Source: Casuarius casuarius (taxonomy: Eukaryota > Chordata > Aves > Casuariiformes > Casuariidae). Taken from it: DNA of 64,000 nucleotides. How positions within the stretch are numbered: the stretch's first letter is position 1; each line of letters opens with the position of its first letter. The notes beneath the pieces were generated by a model. The model ran no database searches. It saw only the letters and a list, made by a program, of their open reading frames with translations, and was not told where the DNA came from. Below, piece after piece: positions 24,970 to 38,653 of the stretch. The DNA lies in the NCBI GenBank assembly GCA_003342895.1, contig PTFA01000111.1, forward strand, positions 2,683,607 to 2,747,606. Direction: 5' to 3'. The translations under genes and the position numbers were made by a program.

Positions 24970-27900
24970 TGTGTGTGTATGTATTTGTATGTAGGCAATA
25001 TATATAGGCCTGTATGAGANCTAAAGCAAATTACACATTGGTCTGTCATCACTGATTGGTCAAAACATTGGAATCTGACTTGCACAACAGTTAGAAGTAT
25101 TTACAGACATCCCTGTAAAATATCTTCCTCTCTTTTGTTGTCATTTTGGACATATTCAGAGGTACAAAATTATAGAATACTGGTTCCACTCAAGGAAAAA
25201 GACCTGACAGCTATATTATCCTATTCTTCACAGCATTGGTTTTTTTTTCTGCTTCAGCACACTATGATGACTAACNGGTGTGATCTTGAAAAGATCCTTC
25301 AGCACATCCTTCTTTGTATGCAGAGACCTCTGGGAAGTCTTGGCAAGTCTACATATATATACAAAGCTCAGTTCAGAGCCAGAGAGTTTAGACTCCTATT
25401 CCCCTTAGCTGTGGTTGGGATAAGCCCAGTAATGTTCTGATATCTACACATGGTTGATGCACTCCTGTGACAGTGAAAGTATATGCCCTGTTTGAGTAAC
25501 AATATTTTAACTACATTCTATATAAATTCAGCTTTTCTCTAGCAGCAGATTCTGTGCGGCATCTGGCTACAATACCTGGTCACCTAGTATTTAGACATTA
25601 AAATTATTTTTGTTTTGACAACACTTCTTTAAACTGTAACAATCAAAGCAACTTCCAGGGACAGAGTCGCTGTTCCAAGTATGGAATATAGTTTCAGGTG
25701 GAAAATAAGTCTAGGATAAAAAGTAATGTTTCTTTTTCCAAATATTGCATGTTTTTCTTACTTCACATCAGTGGTGCTATAAAGAAATAGTCCTTGAAAA
25801 GCACATGCTGGAATGTGTCATTAGGAAAATGATTTGAGTCATTTCAAAAATATGTTTCAAATGGCCTGTATCCATGTTCATCCAATGCGACTTTCACATC
25901 TTGTTGCTGATTTCGCTTTGGTCTTTCTGCCAGCTTGCTTTCTCTGGAAACATTTGCATGTTATACATTTCCAGATACCAGATCTGAAATCTTGGAGAAC
26001 TATCTCGCTGAAATTTCAAATTTTAAAATTGTCCCAGTGCTAACCTTGTATTTATTGATATTTTTACTACAGAGAATTTAAGCAATCAAAAAGAAATCAC
26101 TGGGCTGTATCTTTTTACATTAGTCTGATATACTCAGAGCAAAAGGGTACATGTGTCAGGTGAGACTGACAAAGGCGTGATGGAACAAAGTATGCCAGGC
26201 GTTGCTCTTCCATAACTTCTCAGAGCATTTGGTCACAAAATAGCTGTCCTCATCAGTGGAGAGAATCATGTCCATGTACATCTCTGTCAACGTATTACTT
26301 ATAAAAGTATTAGTCTGTGCAAGGCATTTTGCAAACTACTGAAGTAGAAATGGCAACTATCCAAAGAGATCTTTCTTCTCAGACATATTCAGATGACAGA
26401 CAGCTTGGAAACACTACTTCAGCTCAGTGTATGAAAGCCCAGGCTTACCGCAGTAAATCACAAATAACAACAGTAACAGAGAAACATCATAAAGCAGGCT
26501 GAGGACAGACAGAGGTATTAGGATACCAGATTCCCTTGTTTTCTTCACTCTTCTTCTAANCCTACAGCAGAATTTTATACAAGTAGATACTTTTCTATGA
26601 TTTATTTCTATGATTCTGTGTTTCTTTCATGCAGGACTAGCTAATGCGTATCTGTAGATGAAAAGTTTCATCAGAACAGATTTCGTATGAGTGATGGCTT
26701 TCAACACCCAGCCTCAGCGAATTTCCTGAGATAGTGTAATGAAGAGATTGGGGCAGGGGTAGTAATCTTGTTTCACTGTGATAATTTGTATGTGTGAAAA
26801 AAGAAAATCCCATCATTCAGGAATAATTATTATACCCCTGGAGACATATTTCTCAAAATCCCTTCCTCTGCTTGTTTATAACATACTTTGCTTATGAAGT
26901 ATTTTGACAGTATATAATAAAAGACTATTAATGTTTCTTGAAAAAAAGATGTGTCCTATGCCTGTAGTTTCAGTTGGTATTGAATACTTCCTGGACATGT
27001 CATATCCAGGTTATGCCTAAAAAACATTTTCTGAATCAGTGAAAAGTATCAGACTGGAAAAATTTCATTTTATTTAACTGGCTAGCACTGACTAAATTCT
27101 TACTCACCAGGAGTCCAACTTGTCTTGACGCAACATCTATTTCCAGTAAAGACACCATCAAAATCACTGTTGCCAAGAAATGAAGACTGAATTGCACAGT
27201 ATTGCATGAATTATTCTTCAGTTTACCTTGCAACTCTTAATGCAGTACATCCTGGATTTTGTTTACAGCAGATATATGTATTACTGTGATGAGCACACTA
27301 TTTCATTACATGTTGTGAATTTATTTATTTTATATGAATGGCATATAAAAAGGCAGAAGGAGAGAGATGGTTCTGAGACNGTAAGCTCATCTGGATAAGG
27401 ATTTTTTTGTGAAATGCACAGTGGCACAGAGAAGCCACTGCAAAAAATCCTATTCATTTAAGCAGGACCAGTATCTCCCTCCACATTGCCTTGTGTGTTT
27501 TCATAATGGCTAATGCAACGGTAGTGATCTGGAATGACACCATTGGATGCAACCACACTAGAAATACCTCCATCATTTCTCTCTTTCACACAGGAGGCAA
27601 GAAATGGAGACGAGTACGAAGGCAGCGTATTATGGGAATGTGGATCTTCCTAGTTGTTCCCTTCACCCCCCTTGCAAGTTGAATTTAAAGAAGCCAGTAA
27701 TAAAGCTTTAAGAGCCAATCTGTTTCAAATTTTATTCAGAGCTGCTTTGTTCTATGAGCTCTCACACTATGGAGAGAGACTGAAATAGCTCCTTACTAAA
27801 TGATTCTGTGATATTTGCTCATACAAAATCACAAAGGATTTGCCTATTGCAAAGAAAAGACACTTTGGGGGTCAAAGAGAACACTTATTTTGCTCCCTGG

Positions 27901-30900
27901 TGAAAGAGTTACTTTCTGTTTCAATGCAAAATATTACAGCTAATAGCACTGTATCTCATTCAAAATGAAACTTATTCTAACATTCTGACTGTATCTCCAA
28001 GTTCAGTGGAGGTAAAAAATGAACTCTATATTTTGTAAATAAAGCTTTAATTTGAAACTGCTCTTAGAAATTTAAAAGGAAACGAGAACAGTCACCCATG
28101 TTTGATGTCTTTTTCTTGCACTAATACATGAATCCTAGTTCTAGCTTTGTCATCCTAGTAAAATTCACAGTGAAGAAGAAAAAACTTGTTCTGGTGATCA
28201 TATCTCATGTGAAGGATTTTCTTGCAGTGTTTTTATTATTTGCAGATAGAGTGAAGATTTACTTGCAAGGAAGATTATTTTTTGAGAAAGAGAGACTTGC
28301 AGATTTTTAATTCTAATGTCCAGTTTGCACCTTAATTCTTCTCAACCCCTTGTTGTCCTAGCTGCTCTACAAAATTACTTGTATTTTGGTGAGAAAATCT
28401 GAAATTACACTGCAAAAATTATCTTGGGTAGATATTTTGTTCAACACTTCTTATGAGGCCAAGTNTCTCCCAAATGCTCTTGAGTTTGTTATTGAAATAT
28501 TCATAATCATGTTCATGTTTTCAGCTCTTTGTATCTCAGCATGTGAGGCATTGTTCATATTGTCTGAAATGAGGTCCACAGATGTGGTTTCAACACTGCA
28601 TCCAGTTCACACTTAGCCCAAGAGTTTTGTCATTCACAGGAAATGTATCCTGAAATTTCAACCCTGACATCAATGGGGAATCAAAAATGTATCCAAAGTG
28701 TAGCTCTGTGAGGTAGAAGAAAATATAAATAATGTATGTCTACATCTAAGAGTGGGAATAAAGGTATTAGTTCAAATCAGAGGGAATCTCTTTTTACCTT
28801 TTACTCTCTTTATAGTACAGGTAACATATGAAATGCTCTCTTGGAATTCTAAATATAGAATACCTCTGACTGTCTATGAAAGCTACCAGCAGCTCAGTGC
28901 CTTTTGGGATTTTCTNACATGCTTCATGCAAATGAACATGTGGCAACAGCATGAAAGAGAGAGTGTGAATTCCAGAGATGCTGTAAAACCACTGATGCAC
29001 TTGGGTAGNTTGGAAGCCCACCAAACTGCAGATGGATTCCAAAGCTACAGGTTTTAATTTAATTAATTAGTTTTTTTCCCCCCATAAACCTAGTTATTGA
29101 AATCTCTTTTCTTTATATGTAGCAAATATATTTTGTTGATGACATTGAGATAGATGGTCATCTGAATACCAGCAAAATTGAGAAAACAATTGGGCCTAGT
29201 ATAAGTAAACCAATCATATTTTGTTTGAAGGCAAAGCAAGACATTTGTGTTCACTGGGAATAAACTAAGGGTGAATTGTATTGAAAATTGAAAAGCTATG
29301 CTTACAACTAAGTGAATCCCCATGTACATAAACTGGGCTCAGAAAAGTTATATTTAATTACAAAGATGCTGGCAAATCGTCTTTAGAATTTCTGGCTCAC
29401 TTCTGTAGAAAATTCCACAGAGTTCAATTAGAAGTGACTGCCAATGTCTTCTACTGAGCTACTTTCAAATTGATTTTAATATAGCTGTTTTTCAGCTTCA
29501 CNAACAATTTCATGGCACCATGTTATTTATCAGCTGAAAGGAGATGGGACAGTGTTGAGGGAACACCAAATATATATGAAGCTTTTAGCAGTGACTGTAA
29601 GTGTTTAATAACCTTCCCTAAACACAGATGTCGCCAACATATCTTTCTAATAGAACCATGAAAGCACTTTAATTGCTATTTTTTTTTCTATTTGTGAAAG
29701 ATCTTTTTAATCCAGCCTAACTGCACCAACATTTCTCATCCAATATTGGAGTGTTTAAATTATCAGCAGTAGAGCACATCACATATAATGAAAAGAGATG
29801 CTTTTTTTCTTCTCTTCTCAACAAGTCAGCATGCACATTATCAGTTAATTCTAAGGATGACATTACAAAATTCAGATAATGAATATGTAAGAACATAAAT
29901 TGAACCAGTGGGGACAAGTAACACTGCTCAAAGTTAAGCAGATGTTTAGCATCTTTTCAGAACTGTGATTTTAAAAATTAAACGTACATTTTACTCAAAC
30001 CAGCTCTTCAGTTTCATTTGTCTTTCATCGTCTTGGTGGTATTCTCTTTGACTAGGGCCTATGTACATCATAAAGGAAAACCCCATATAGCGGTTGGCCA
30101 TTAAGAGTTCAGAGCTTTTGTATTTCTGTCTCTCAGTCCCAACTAAGACCTTATGGAAAATTTAATTAATTGGCATATAATTACATTGACTGCTAATGAT
30201 ATTTATGTTTTCATTAAACAAGAGCATACTAGTCTGGAAGAGGATAGCAGCAAAAGAATAATGTTGTTGCCAGGAAAGTTTTGCTTTTGGACTTGAATGC
30301 CAGGCTGATTCTTTTATAGGATTCTTTAAAATCATTTTTGAGTAACTGGAAAGATGAAAACTACCCAGCAATCCAAGTAATAAATTAAGCAATTATTTCC
30401 AATTATTTTAGTTATTAGCAGGGTGTGTGGAAGTGGTTTAAGGCATACTAACTTGATTGCTACTTGGTTCATTTCTACTTATTTTAAATGCCAGCAATTC
30501 TTTGAACCAAAGAGAATATTCATTTATGTTTTTATGCTACTATGATGATGGTACAATCTTGCCACTCAGAATATTAATGAGCATATTCTAGATTTCTCAA
30601 TACTATGGAATGGAAGCTTTCAAAACAGCATGTGAATGAAAATGTAGGATTTTCAATAGAGCATAAAGAGCCTAAGAACCACATTACAATGGAGCCAAGA
30701 TGATTTTTTGAAAGTGGAATTAAGCTCCTAAATGACCTGGTGATTTCTTAATATTGTATCTGCCACTTTCACTTACTTTCTTATTCATGTTAGAATTTAA
30801 TAGAAGGCTTTGGCTGCTNATTATGGAAGGTTTATTGGTAATGGTCTCAACTCATAGTTGCCATAATGGTGTGGGCACAAACTTCAGCTCAACAGTGTGT

Positions 30901-33900
30901 TAACTGTATGGAAGATCATGTAAGCGCTGTCAGTGTACAAAAAACGTGATACCAGGTACCTGTTAGTGAATAACTATTAATTACATCACATTACAGCATT
31001 ACATTATTAAAAGTGTTAATACATATAAAAAGCATTAAAAAGAATAAAGCTATAGAAAAGCAACATATCACCTCTCTATTAGTTGTCTGTTACACTTATG
31101 TTGTGATTTGGGGATTTACTCTTCATTTTTATTCAGAATTTTGCCTTTGCAAAACCTCAGGCATTATGTTTTGGCTTTGCAAGTACAAAACCAGCCCTGG
31201 TTTTACATTGCCAGTCCAAAGGAAACAATGAAAGAGAAGTGTGTAATTATAGCAGAAAAATTATTAAATGAATTAATCTTCCTAGAGGTTGCAGATTCTT
31301 GGAATACAAGAGTTAAATTATCATTTATTTTTAACTTTCCATACTGAGTGTTGAAGAGTCATTTTGAATACTCTAGGTCTTCTAATTGGAAGACATTTTC
31401 TGTTTGTTGTCATAGATGATTACTGACATGGAAATTTCAGAAATAGAAGGTACTACATTTGGACCAAACTTTGCCCTGGCTTCAAACTCAAAATCCTTGA
31501 TGGTTTTAGAGAAGATGAATATCTGGTTTCTGTTGCCTAACCTAAAGAAATTATCTTCTGGGAAATTATTCTGATAAAGCGGAATTCTAACAAATTCTTT
31601 TCTGAGGAGTTAGTGACAAGCACTGGTATATCCTGGTCCTCAGATAAGAATTTGAAAAAGGGTAACAAAACTTTCTAAAGAATAATCTAAGGGCAAAAAT
31701 CAAAAGGCAAAAATATTTCCATATTGTGACTGGTAATCATTCTGGAGAAATACTTTTTCCATTGTCAAACATATGAAAATGGCTGTGACAAATTTTTCAC
31801 AGAAGAACTTTTTTGTATTTAAAAGCAGGAACTTGTTTAAGGCATTTTTGAAAATGCATCTTGTAACACTTGGGAACTCTTGAAAGAGTTATAGGCAGAT
31901 CCCTTTTTGTTCTGCTGGTCTTTGTAATCAATTTCAGAAAGAGAAATGAATTCCACTTACAAACTTGAAGTTAATCAGCTGTCTCCCTGCTGGGCATCTT
32001 AAATGAAAGTGCTTTCATAATGAGAAAACAGATCAAAACATGTTTCACATCTGGAGAGTGCAAATACAAAGAAAACAGTCATTAGAGCTAATAATAATCT
32101 TCTGGGTAAGAAATTTCTTGATGAGGGTGAGTAAGCTTGAAAGTTCACTATTTCAGAACTCAAAAGTACTAAAGTGAGAAAAGTGTGGAACCTTTTAATG
32201 TCTTCTTTCACTTAACATTTTGGGACATACAGTACTGACTCCTTTCTTAACAGGGCTGAACTTGCAGCTGGCACAGCACAGAAGGCAGTCAGCCTCCTTT
32301 TTTTTTTCCTAACCTGAAGTTGTTCCACAGCCAAACCAACCCACTCACAAGGTAGAACCACCCTGGGGGATGTTCTGGCTTAGCAGTGAGAAAACACAGC
32401 CAACACACTGATTTCTATTCTTCTCTCGCTCATTGACACTTCTCCTCCCCATACTCCAATATCAGCATCAACATGCTCCCTGTACCGGAGGCCAGTTCTG
32501 CAGTCCCAGGATTCCCTCTTTATGGAGGAACCTCCTGTATCCACAGTAAGTTACTGACATGTCTCTGCAAACTTGCATTAATGCAGAGTGATCTTTGGTG
32601 AATTTTGGATAGTATATACTCACGGATATTTTGTTTTCTCCCTGGTAAAGCTGATGGAACTCTAGGATGTTCTGGTTCCTCACCCCAAAAAACCCAGATT
32701 AAATGTTATGTTTCTTTCTTAACTCATATTTTCATAAGTACTTATGTTTACGTCTGCCTCTGGGTTGAGCCTGGGTGTTTTTAGCTGTTGGCTAAAGATC
32801 CAAAGTGCATGCTTCCTTCATTTGCAGCCCCCTGCTCCCTACTCTGAAGTTAATTCAGAGCTCACTAAAAGGAAGTCGGTGTCCTGTCAGTGATATTTCA
32901 AGTCTGAGGGTGTTCAGAATTTAAACCTAGACCTGGTTCCAGACTTCATAAATAGCTTCCATCCTCTTAATTGTCTAAATCATAATCTTGGATCCAAAAA
33001 CCCACAACAATTTTGGATTATCCCAAGAGGATTTTATTAAAGCATTATAAAACTAGATCTTGGTATATTTTGGCGAAGAGAATAAAGTGAAAATTCAACC
33101 AGTGAATAATTTGTTGTGGGATAGAGAAAGCAGGATGCTGGCAGACAATGTCTTCAGAAATCCTGACATCTAAAATAAAATTTCTGTAGGAACAAGTGTG
33201 TGGGGGTGGAAAATTACATTGGACAAATTTTTCTACTTCTGTGTACAATCGCTGCTGACAGGCATATGTCTCCCAGCAGACTGAGGGAGCCAGATATTCC
33301 AGTATTGATCTGAGTCTCAGGACTGCTACNGAATCAGCTATTGTTTCTACCACTTTTAGGTCATGATTCACTTTTTGGCATTGTTCCAGCTTTTATATGG
33401 ACATAACTGCACTGAAAACACCAGTAAAAGGTGGGGATTACAAGCCCGTGGTTTCTGTACACTATACTGCTTGGGAGGTATATGATGCCCTTACCTTTCC
33501 TCTCCTTCCNTTTGAAGGTTTTATGCTCTTTCTTCTCCAGCGTGATCACGACATTTGTAAAGAACATCCATACGATTTTCAAATATTTTATTTTGCTTTA
33601 AATTATTATATCCAATGCCCTTATTACCAGCAAGGATATTAGCTAACAGCTAAATATTTCTTCCAGTTAATGGGCCTTTTATAGATTCCTCGTCCTTATT
33701 TTTCACATTTCTTTAAGGTATTTTGATGTAGTAACAGCTACATTCAGCTCAGCTTTACTACCACTGTGCCTTCCTAATCTAGCATCGGACTCATCACCAG
33801 AGCAATCAGGAAAATCATAAAAATAAGAAGAGGAATTAAAAGGAAAATAAGTAGAAGATATGCATTTAGTTAGCAACTATATTGTAGGGCTTATACTCAA

Positions 33901-34440
33901 CATCTATATTCTCTATTTTTGTTATAATTCTACCTCTGTCTGCACTCATGCCATATAAGCTAAGTACATCCCGTAAGTACTAGTGAAAAATCCTGTAGAA
34001 ACAAAGCAAAAATAAAACTCATCTGATAAGTAATACAATCTAGGATTGGTTTTCATTCTAGAATTCTCTTTCTTGGCCGTAAGGAGTACCTAGAGACACT
34101 ACCTTATACACATAATTTCAAAAGTCTAAAGCTGGATGAAATCTAAATTCCATTTTCAAATGCAACTTAGTCTCTAATGTCCAAAGCACAACCTAAATGG
34201 TCCTAAGTACTCAGCGGGGAGATGCTTAGAGCTAGCCAGCAGGAAAAAAAAAGGCTAAGTGAGTGTCAGAACAGTCTCTGCATTGCACAGATTTTGAACT
34301 AGAACTCCTGTTTTTGGGGTTAGGTGCCTGACAGCATGAGGGCAAGAGGGGGAGGAAGCAACTTCTCTTTTGTACAATGGCTCAGCACACCTTCAGAAAA
34401 CCTGTGGATGATGCTAGAGGAAGAGGAGTAACTGAGCTGC
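24970..34440. other. Long gene-free AT-rich stretch
   Basis: Nearly 9.5 kb without an exon-like frame. The longest open frames are 101-108 codons (25,135-25,440 plus; 28,752-29,057 plus; 33,045-33,371 minus), each crossing an N or facing another frame, and none has a domain. A short GT run lies at 24,970-24,982. The block 30,150-30,780 is rich in TAAT/ATTA motifs and resembles conserved non-coding DNA in texture only. No RNA gene or confident repeat is seen. Confidence 0.5.
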
Positions 34441-34461
34441 CAAATAGTAGCATTTTGGTCC

Positions 34462-35012
34462 TGGGACCTTGACAGACTTGAGGCCTGGGCCAACTGAAAC
34501 CTCATGAAGTTCACTAAGGAGAAGCAGCAAGTTCTGCACCTAGGCAGAATAGCCCCACATGTCAGTCCAGCCTGGTGACTGACTGGCAGAGCAGCAGCCT
34601 TGCTGGAAAAGACCTGAGGTTTTTGCTGAATGTGAGGTTTAAAATGGGCCTATGGGGCACTCCCACCACAAATAAAGCAAACCACAGCATTTGGAGAAGC
34701 ATAGCCAGAGATCATGGGAAGTTATGATTCCCCTTTATTCAGTGCCAGCGAGGCCATGCTTGGAATAATATGTTCAGTTTTGTGTCTCTAACCCTAGTCC
34801 AAGAGGGGTGTGAAGAAACTGGATAGTGTCCAGCATCAAGATGGCCATGAGTGGGCTACCAGAGAGATCAAGGAATCTTCATCTTCAGAGATCTTGTGGA
34901 CTCAGCCAGACAAAACCATGGCTGACTCGATCTACTGTTGGCATTAACCCTGCTTTTCATGGGAGGCCTCCAAAGATCCCTTCCTTTCTCTGCTTCTACA
35001 ATCCTATGGCTT
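34462..35012 (+). mobile_element. CR1-type LINE fragment, 3' end, inactive
   Basis: CR1 elements are the dominant non-LTR retrotransposons of birds and other sauropsids, and most copies are 5'-truncated. Here the plus strand translated from about 34,484 gives WAN*NLMKF followed by VLHLGR (34,496-34,548), matching the C-terminal part of the CR1 reverse-transcriptase reading frame, with an in-frame TGA at 34,493-34,495. Further along, GACTGACTGGCAGAGCAGCA, CAGTGCCAGCGAGGCCATGC and ATATGTTCAGTTTTGTG match CR1 consensus stretches in order. The segment ends with CTACAATCCTATGGC (34,996-35,010), a decayed form of the terminal ATTCTATG-type repeat. Alignment from memory indicates internal deletions between about 34,620 and 34,660 and after 34,860. 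It is broken and cannot move. Confidence 0.85.
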
Positions 35013-35014
35013 TA

Positions 35015-35155
35015 TTTCCTGATTAATTATGTGGCTGAGACCCTAGACCTTCGATGACCTCAGGGTATTTGAGTGCATAGCTCCTGTTTTTTTCAATTAA
35101 GGGCTGCTAGCTGCTCTCCAAACCTTCTGTTGAATCTGAGACAACATGTAACCCA
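35015..35155. other. Non-coding interval between CR1 end and purine-rich block
   Basis: Ordinary AT-rich sequence with no gene or repeat recognised. Confidence 0.5.
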
Positions 35156-35159
35156 TTCA

Positions 35160-36250
35160 AGAAGCATGAACACAGGAGGGGAAGGGAAAGAAAGACAGAG
35201 AGTGACACAGCAAGAAGGCATAAAAGCTGAATCCCAGTGCTGAGTTTTCACTTTGTAGAATCACTGGATAAAATGTGAATGCAGAGCCTGGAACAGGAAT
35301 CTAAACCAACTGATACCCCATTCCACTGCAGCTTAGACTATGCTTCAAAGTGAGTGGTATTAATCACTCCCTGACATTGTCATGACTAAACTCCAATGCA
35401 AGCATAATTTAAGCAGTATGAAAACACCCCTAAGATACTACTCTAGTCGGGGAGAGAGTGAAAACCTAAGGACTCGTGACAGATATATCATCAATTGAAA
35501 GGATGGTATTGAAATTGAAAGGTATTCTATAGTTAGAGGGGAAGATGTACTTTAATAATTTTTCACTTGTGTATCTGTAAGGGTGGTGGAGATTAAAAAG
35601 TATTTTTATTTGTGACATGATAAGAGAGAGGAAGAATAGTGAATGGCAAAAGCTTGAGGGAAAGAGGTAAAAAAGGATTGCTAAAACTGAAGAAAAGTTG
35701 AGAGAGAAAATAAAAAGACCAAAGCTTCAGGATCAGGGAAAGTCGGACAGAATGACAGTTAGGAAAGTGGAAAAGTAAAGAGATGGCCTTAGATCTGACA
35801 GATTCTTTGAAAGAGTAATCATTGTTCCCTGCAGAAAGAGAGGAAAGCACAAGATGCACAAAGAAATTTTTATGATGGAAGCTAAGGTAGTGAGGCATGA
35901 AGGACCTCAAACACCACCCTGCCAGGCACAATGCTTGACCCAAGAATGGCAGAGTAAAAGCTGCAGAGAATGAAGTTAGCATTCAGTAATTCTACATGGT
36001 CATGAGATTTTTTTCCAAAGGTGTTCAGCAGCACAAGAACAGAAGCAGAGAAAGAAAATGTCTGAAGATGAGCCAGCAATGGAGATTAGTGAAACAGACA
36101 GTGTAAGGGAAGGGATGGGCAGAGAGACCTGAAGTGGTGCCAAAGTGGAGCAAAAAAAGCCCCAAAACAACTTGACAAGCAAATCAGTAGAGGAAAGAAC
36201 AAGAAGCAGAAGACAAACAGAGGCATTTAAATCCTGGAGAGCGCTCAGAC
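35160..36250. other. Long purine-rich block
   Basis: Over about 1.1 kb the plus strand carries a marked excess of A and G (for example 35,176-35,215, 35,630-35,720 and 36,045-36,200). This keeps three overlapping minus-strand frames open (35,593-35,982, 35,882-36,079 and 36,000-36,263), whose translations are Leu/Ser/Phe-rich low-complexity sequence. The frames are a by-product of the skew, not evidence of a gene. The block could be an old element or a strand-asymmetric transcribed region. Confidence 0.45.
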
Positions 36251-38533
36251 ACTGCCTGAACATTANTCCAGACCAATGACCTCAAGGTGGGTTCATTCCC
36301 TTGCTCAGTCAGTCTTTAACTGTTCTGCTAAATCTGCCAGGACAGAGATCTGCTTTATTCTGAGGCACTGGGATGAAAATGGAGGAATACGCAGACAGAA
36401 GATAGTACTCTGAAACTAGCAGCTTCTTCTCTCACTGAAGGAGAGCTGGACTTGAAATGGCAATTTAAGATATATCTGAGGATCAGACACTGCTGCAACT
36501 ACTGTGCAGTGTAAATGTACTCAACATATTAATTATCCAGTTCTGGAACTGCAAGGCTCGTCCCAACCCCAGAACTCTGTGTTACTACAACAGCTAAGTA
36601 TCAGGGCTAGTATCATGGTAGTTTGCTTATGCTTCCTTTTTCCATTCCAACTCATTAAAGCTCCTTCAGCTGTGTCTGTACTACACTAATATCACAACAG
36701 TGATGTCAGATCTCATAGCCTTAGAAGTAAGATGTTCAGTACCCCATTACCAACCCCACGATACATACCGTAAAAGCATTAATTTAAAATGTCACAGAAA
36801 GAAGTGTTTAAAGATTTTTTTTTTGTTTTTCATTATGTTAATGATAACTTATTCATTGGCAATAAAATCAAAAGTCTAGAGTTCACCAAAACTCCCAANT
36901 ATCTCTCAAACTGCAAAGCCAACTTTCCAGAGACAACCATTGCACATATTCATCTCACCACATTCCACCCAAAAGTGGAATTCAGTCACTTTACCGAAAA
37001 TGCTAATTTCAAGTGAAATTTATGTATATTTTTAAATATTAAGTTTTAACCATTCACAACCACAAATTCCCAGATGGTAAGCAGTTGGGAAGAGAAGAGG
37101 GAAAACTTGCAAGGCATGGAAAAAATGCTCTCTGGCTGAGCTAAAAAAAAGTTAAAGGAACTGGCTTGCTTTTGCTATACTTCTTCCAAGACGTGAAAAG
37201 AAGCCAATGGATGGCTGCTTGCCATTTGTCATAATCAATTTCAAATATGTCTCCTCGTTACCTTTTTTTTCATGTACCTTCTTATTCCTCTTTATCTTCT
37301 TATCTTCAGTAAAAATTTCTATTCCTTCTAAAGAAATGTTAATGCAGAAAGATTTTCCAGGGTTTAGTAAGTCATTAGAATATTATAAGCTTAGACCTAA
37401 TTCAGGGCTGTCATAGAGATGCAGCTCATACTGACATAAACACGGGCCCTTTGTTTCAAAGGGGCTAAACGCTCTGAACTATTTAAAGATACTGTGACTG
37501 CCAAGTTATTGAAAACCAACTCTCTGCCATTAGTCATTAAAATTGCATTTTTGTCTTCCAAAGTCCTGATATGGTAAACTTAAAAGACTCTTGTAAAATA
37601 TTTTTATATTTTTTTTAATTTAGAAATTGTCTTCAGGTGCATAAATCTATTCAGGTGCATAAACATAGATGTCTAGAGCCATTCAAAATGCCATAAAAAA
37701 TCCTACCTGGCCTCCAGATGCAGTTCCAACAGGGCACTGGTCTCTTATGGATCCCGTGTTATACCTGCCACGCCCTTCTGGGTGTCTCAGGTACACTAAG
37801 GAATCTCAGTTGGCACAAGAGCCTTGCTCTCCATGGAGTTTTGAAAACTATTGAGTTGATCAGCAGTCAATATCTTAACCTCCAGTTGCAAAGCCACGAT
37901 AAGTGGCTGTAAAAGACTAATCAAAGTCACAAAAAAATCCTGCCTTCCACCCCCATGTTTTTATCCATAATATAATATTACAGGAACTTAGTTGTTGGGC
38001 GGTTGGGATTTTTTTTATAACTCATATAAGGATCTCTTTTTCCTTTATTCCTCTACAAAAAGTCAGTTTGCTGAGCTCTTAAAGAGTACAATTTTCTTGT
38101 TTTAACAAGAGTGAAATTAGTTACACCAATGCTAAGCTTGCATAGCATAAGTGACATCTGGATCAATCACCTAGAATCTAGCAATGCAGAGCTCCAAAGG
38201 CAAAAAGCAAAACTACTACACGAAAAATACTTGACAAAATTATGTACAGGAAATTTTTAATAAGTGCAATATTACATGGAAACAGTTAAAGTCCCTTCCA
38301 GCCCTGCCAGCAAATGGATTGAATTCTGCATATGCCATTGTATAAACAGGATAAAGCTCCCTTTTCTCACCCTGTAGGGCAAAGGATATTGGATCTTAAG
38401 GCCATTTTATCTCTATGCATAGAAAACTTATTACTAGCCCTGGGCCTGGGCCATACATATATATATTTTAGGGAAATCATTCATTTGGAAAGAAAAGAAG
38501 GAACGATATCCCTCGCAGATTGAGGTTGTAGGG

Positions 38534-38546
38534 TTTTTTTTTTTTT
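38534..38546 (+). repeat. T13 homopolymer
   Basis: Thirteen consecutive T bases followed by CTTTTAATG. Simple homopolymer. Confidence 0.8.
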
Positions 38547-38640
38547 CTTTTAATGAATAGCAGCTGTTCAAATGTGCTCAGGAGGCAGAACACTGAATAA
38601 GCTCCAGCACATGGGATTGTTGGGCAAGGATCCGGGGACA

Positions 38641-38653
38641 AGGTCAAAGGGGA
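38641..38653 (+). promoter_or_regulatory. DR1-like nuclear receptor motif
   Basis: AGGTCAAAGGGGA fits a DR1 element (AGGTCA, one base, AGGKSA-like half), the binding pattern of HNF4 and RXR heterodimers. It sits in a stretch with other motif-like sequence (ATAAATAAATAG, TTAGATAACA) between 38,580 and 38,900. No gene is near, so this is a candidate enhancer motif only. Confidence 0.25.

Noticed and set aside
26595..26635. TTTCTATGATTTATTTCTATGATTCTGTG as a CR1 terminal repeat
   Set aside because: The TTCTATGATT-like units resemble the CR1 3' end, but no CR1 body precedes or follows on either strand, so it is too short to call.
35593..36263. Three overlapping minus-strand frames resembling a membrane protein
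   Set aside because: The hydrophobic, Ser/Phe-rich translation is a direct product of the plus-strand purine excess, not evidence of coding.
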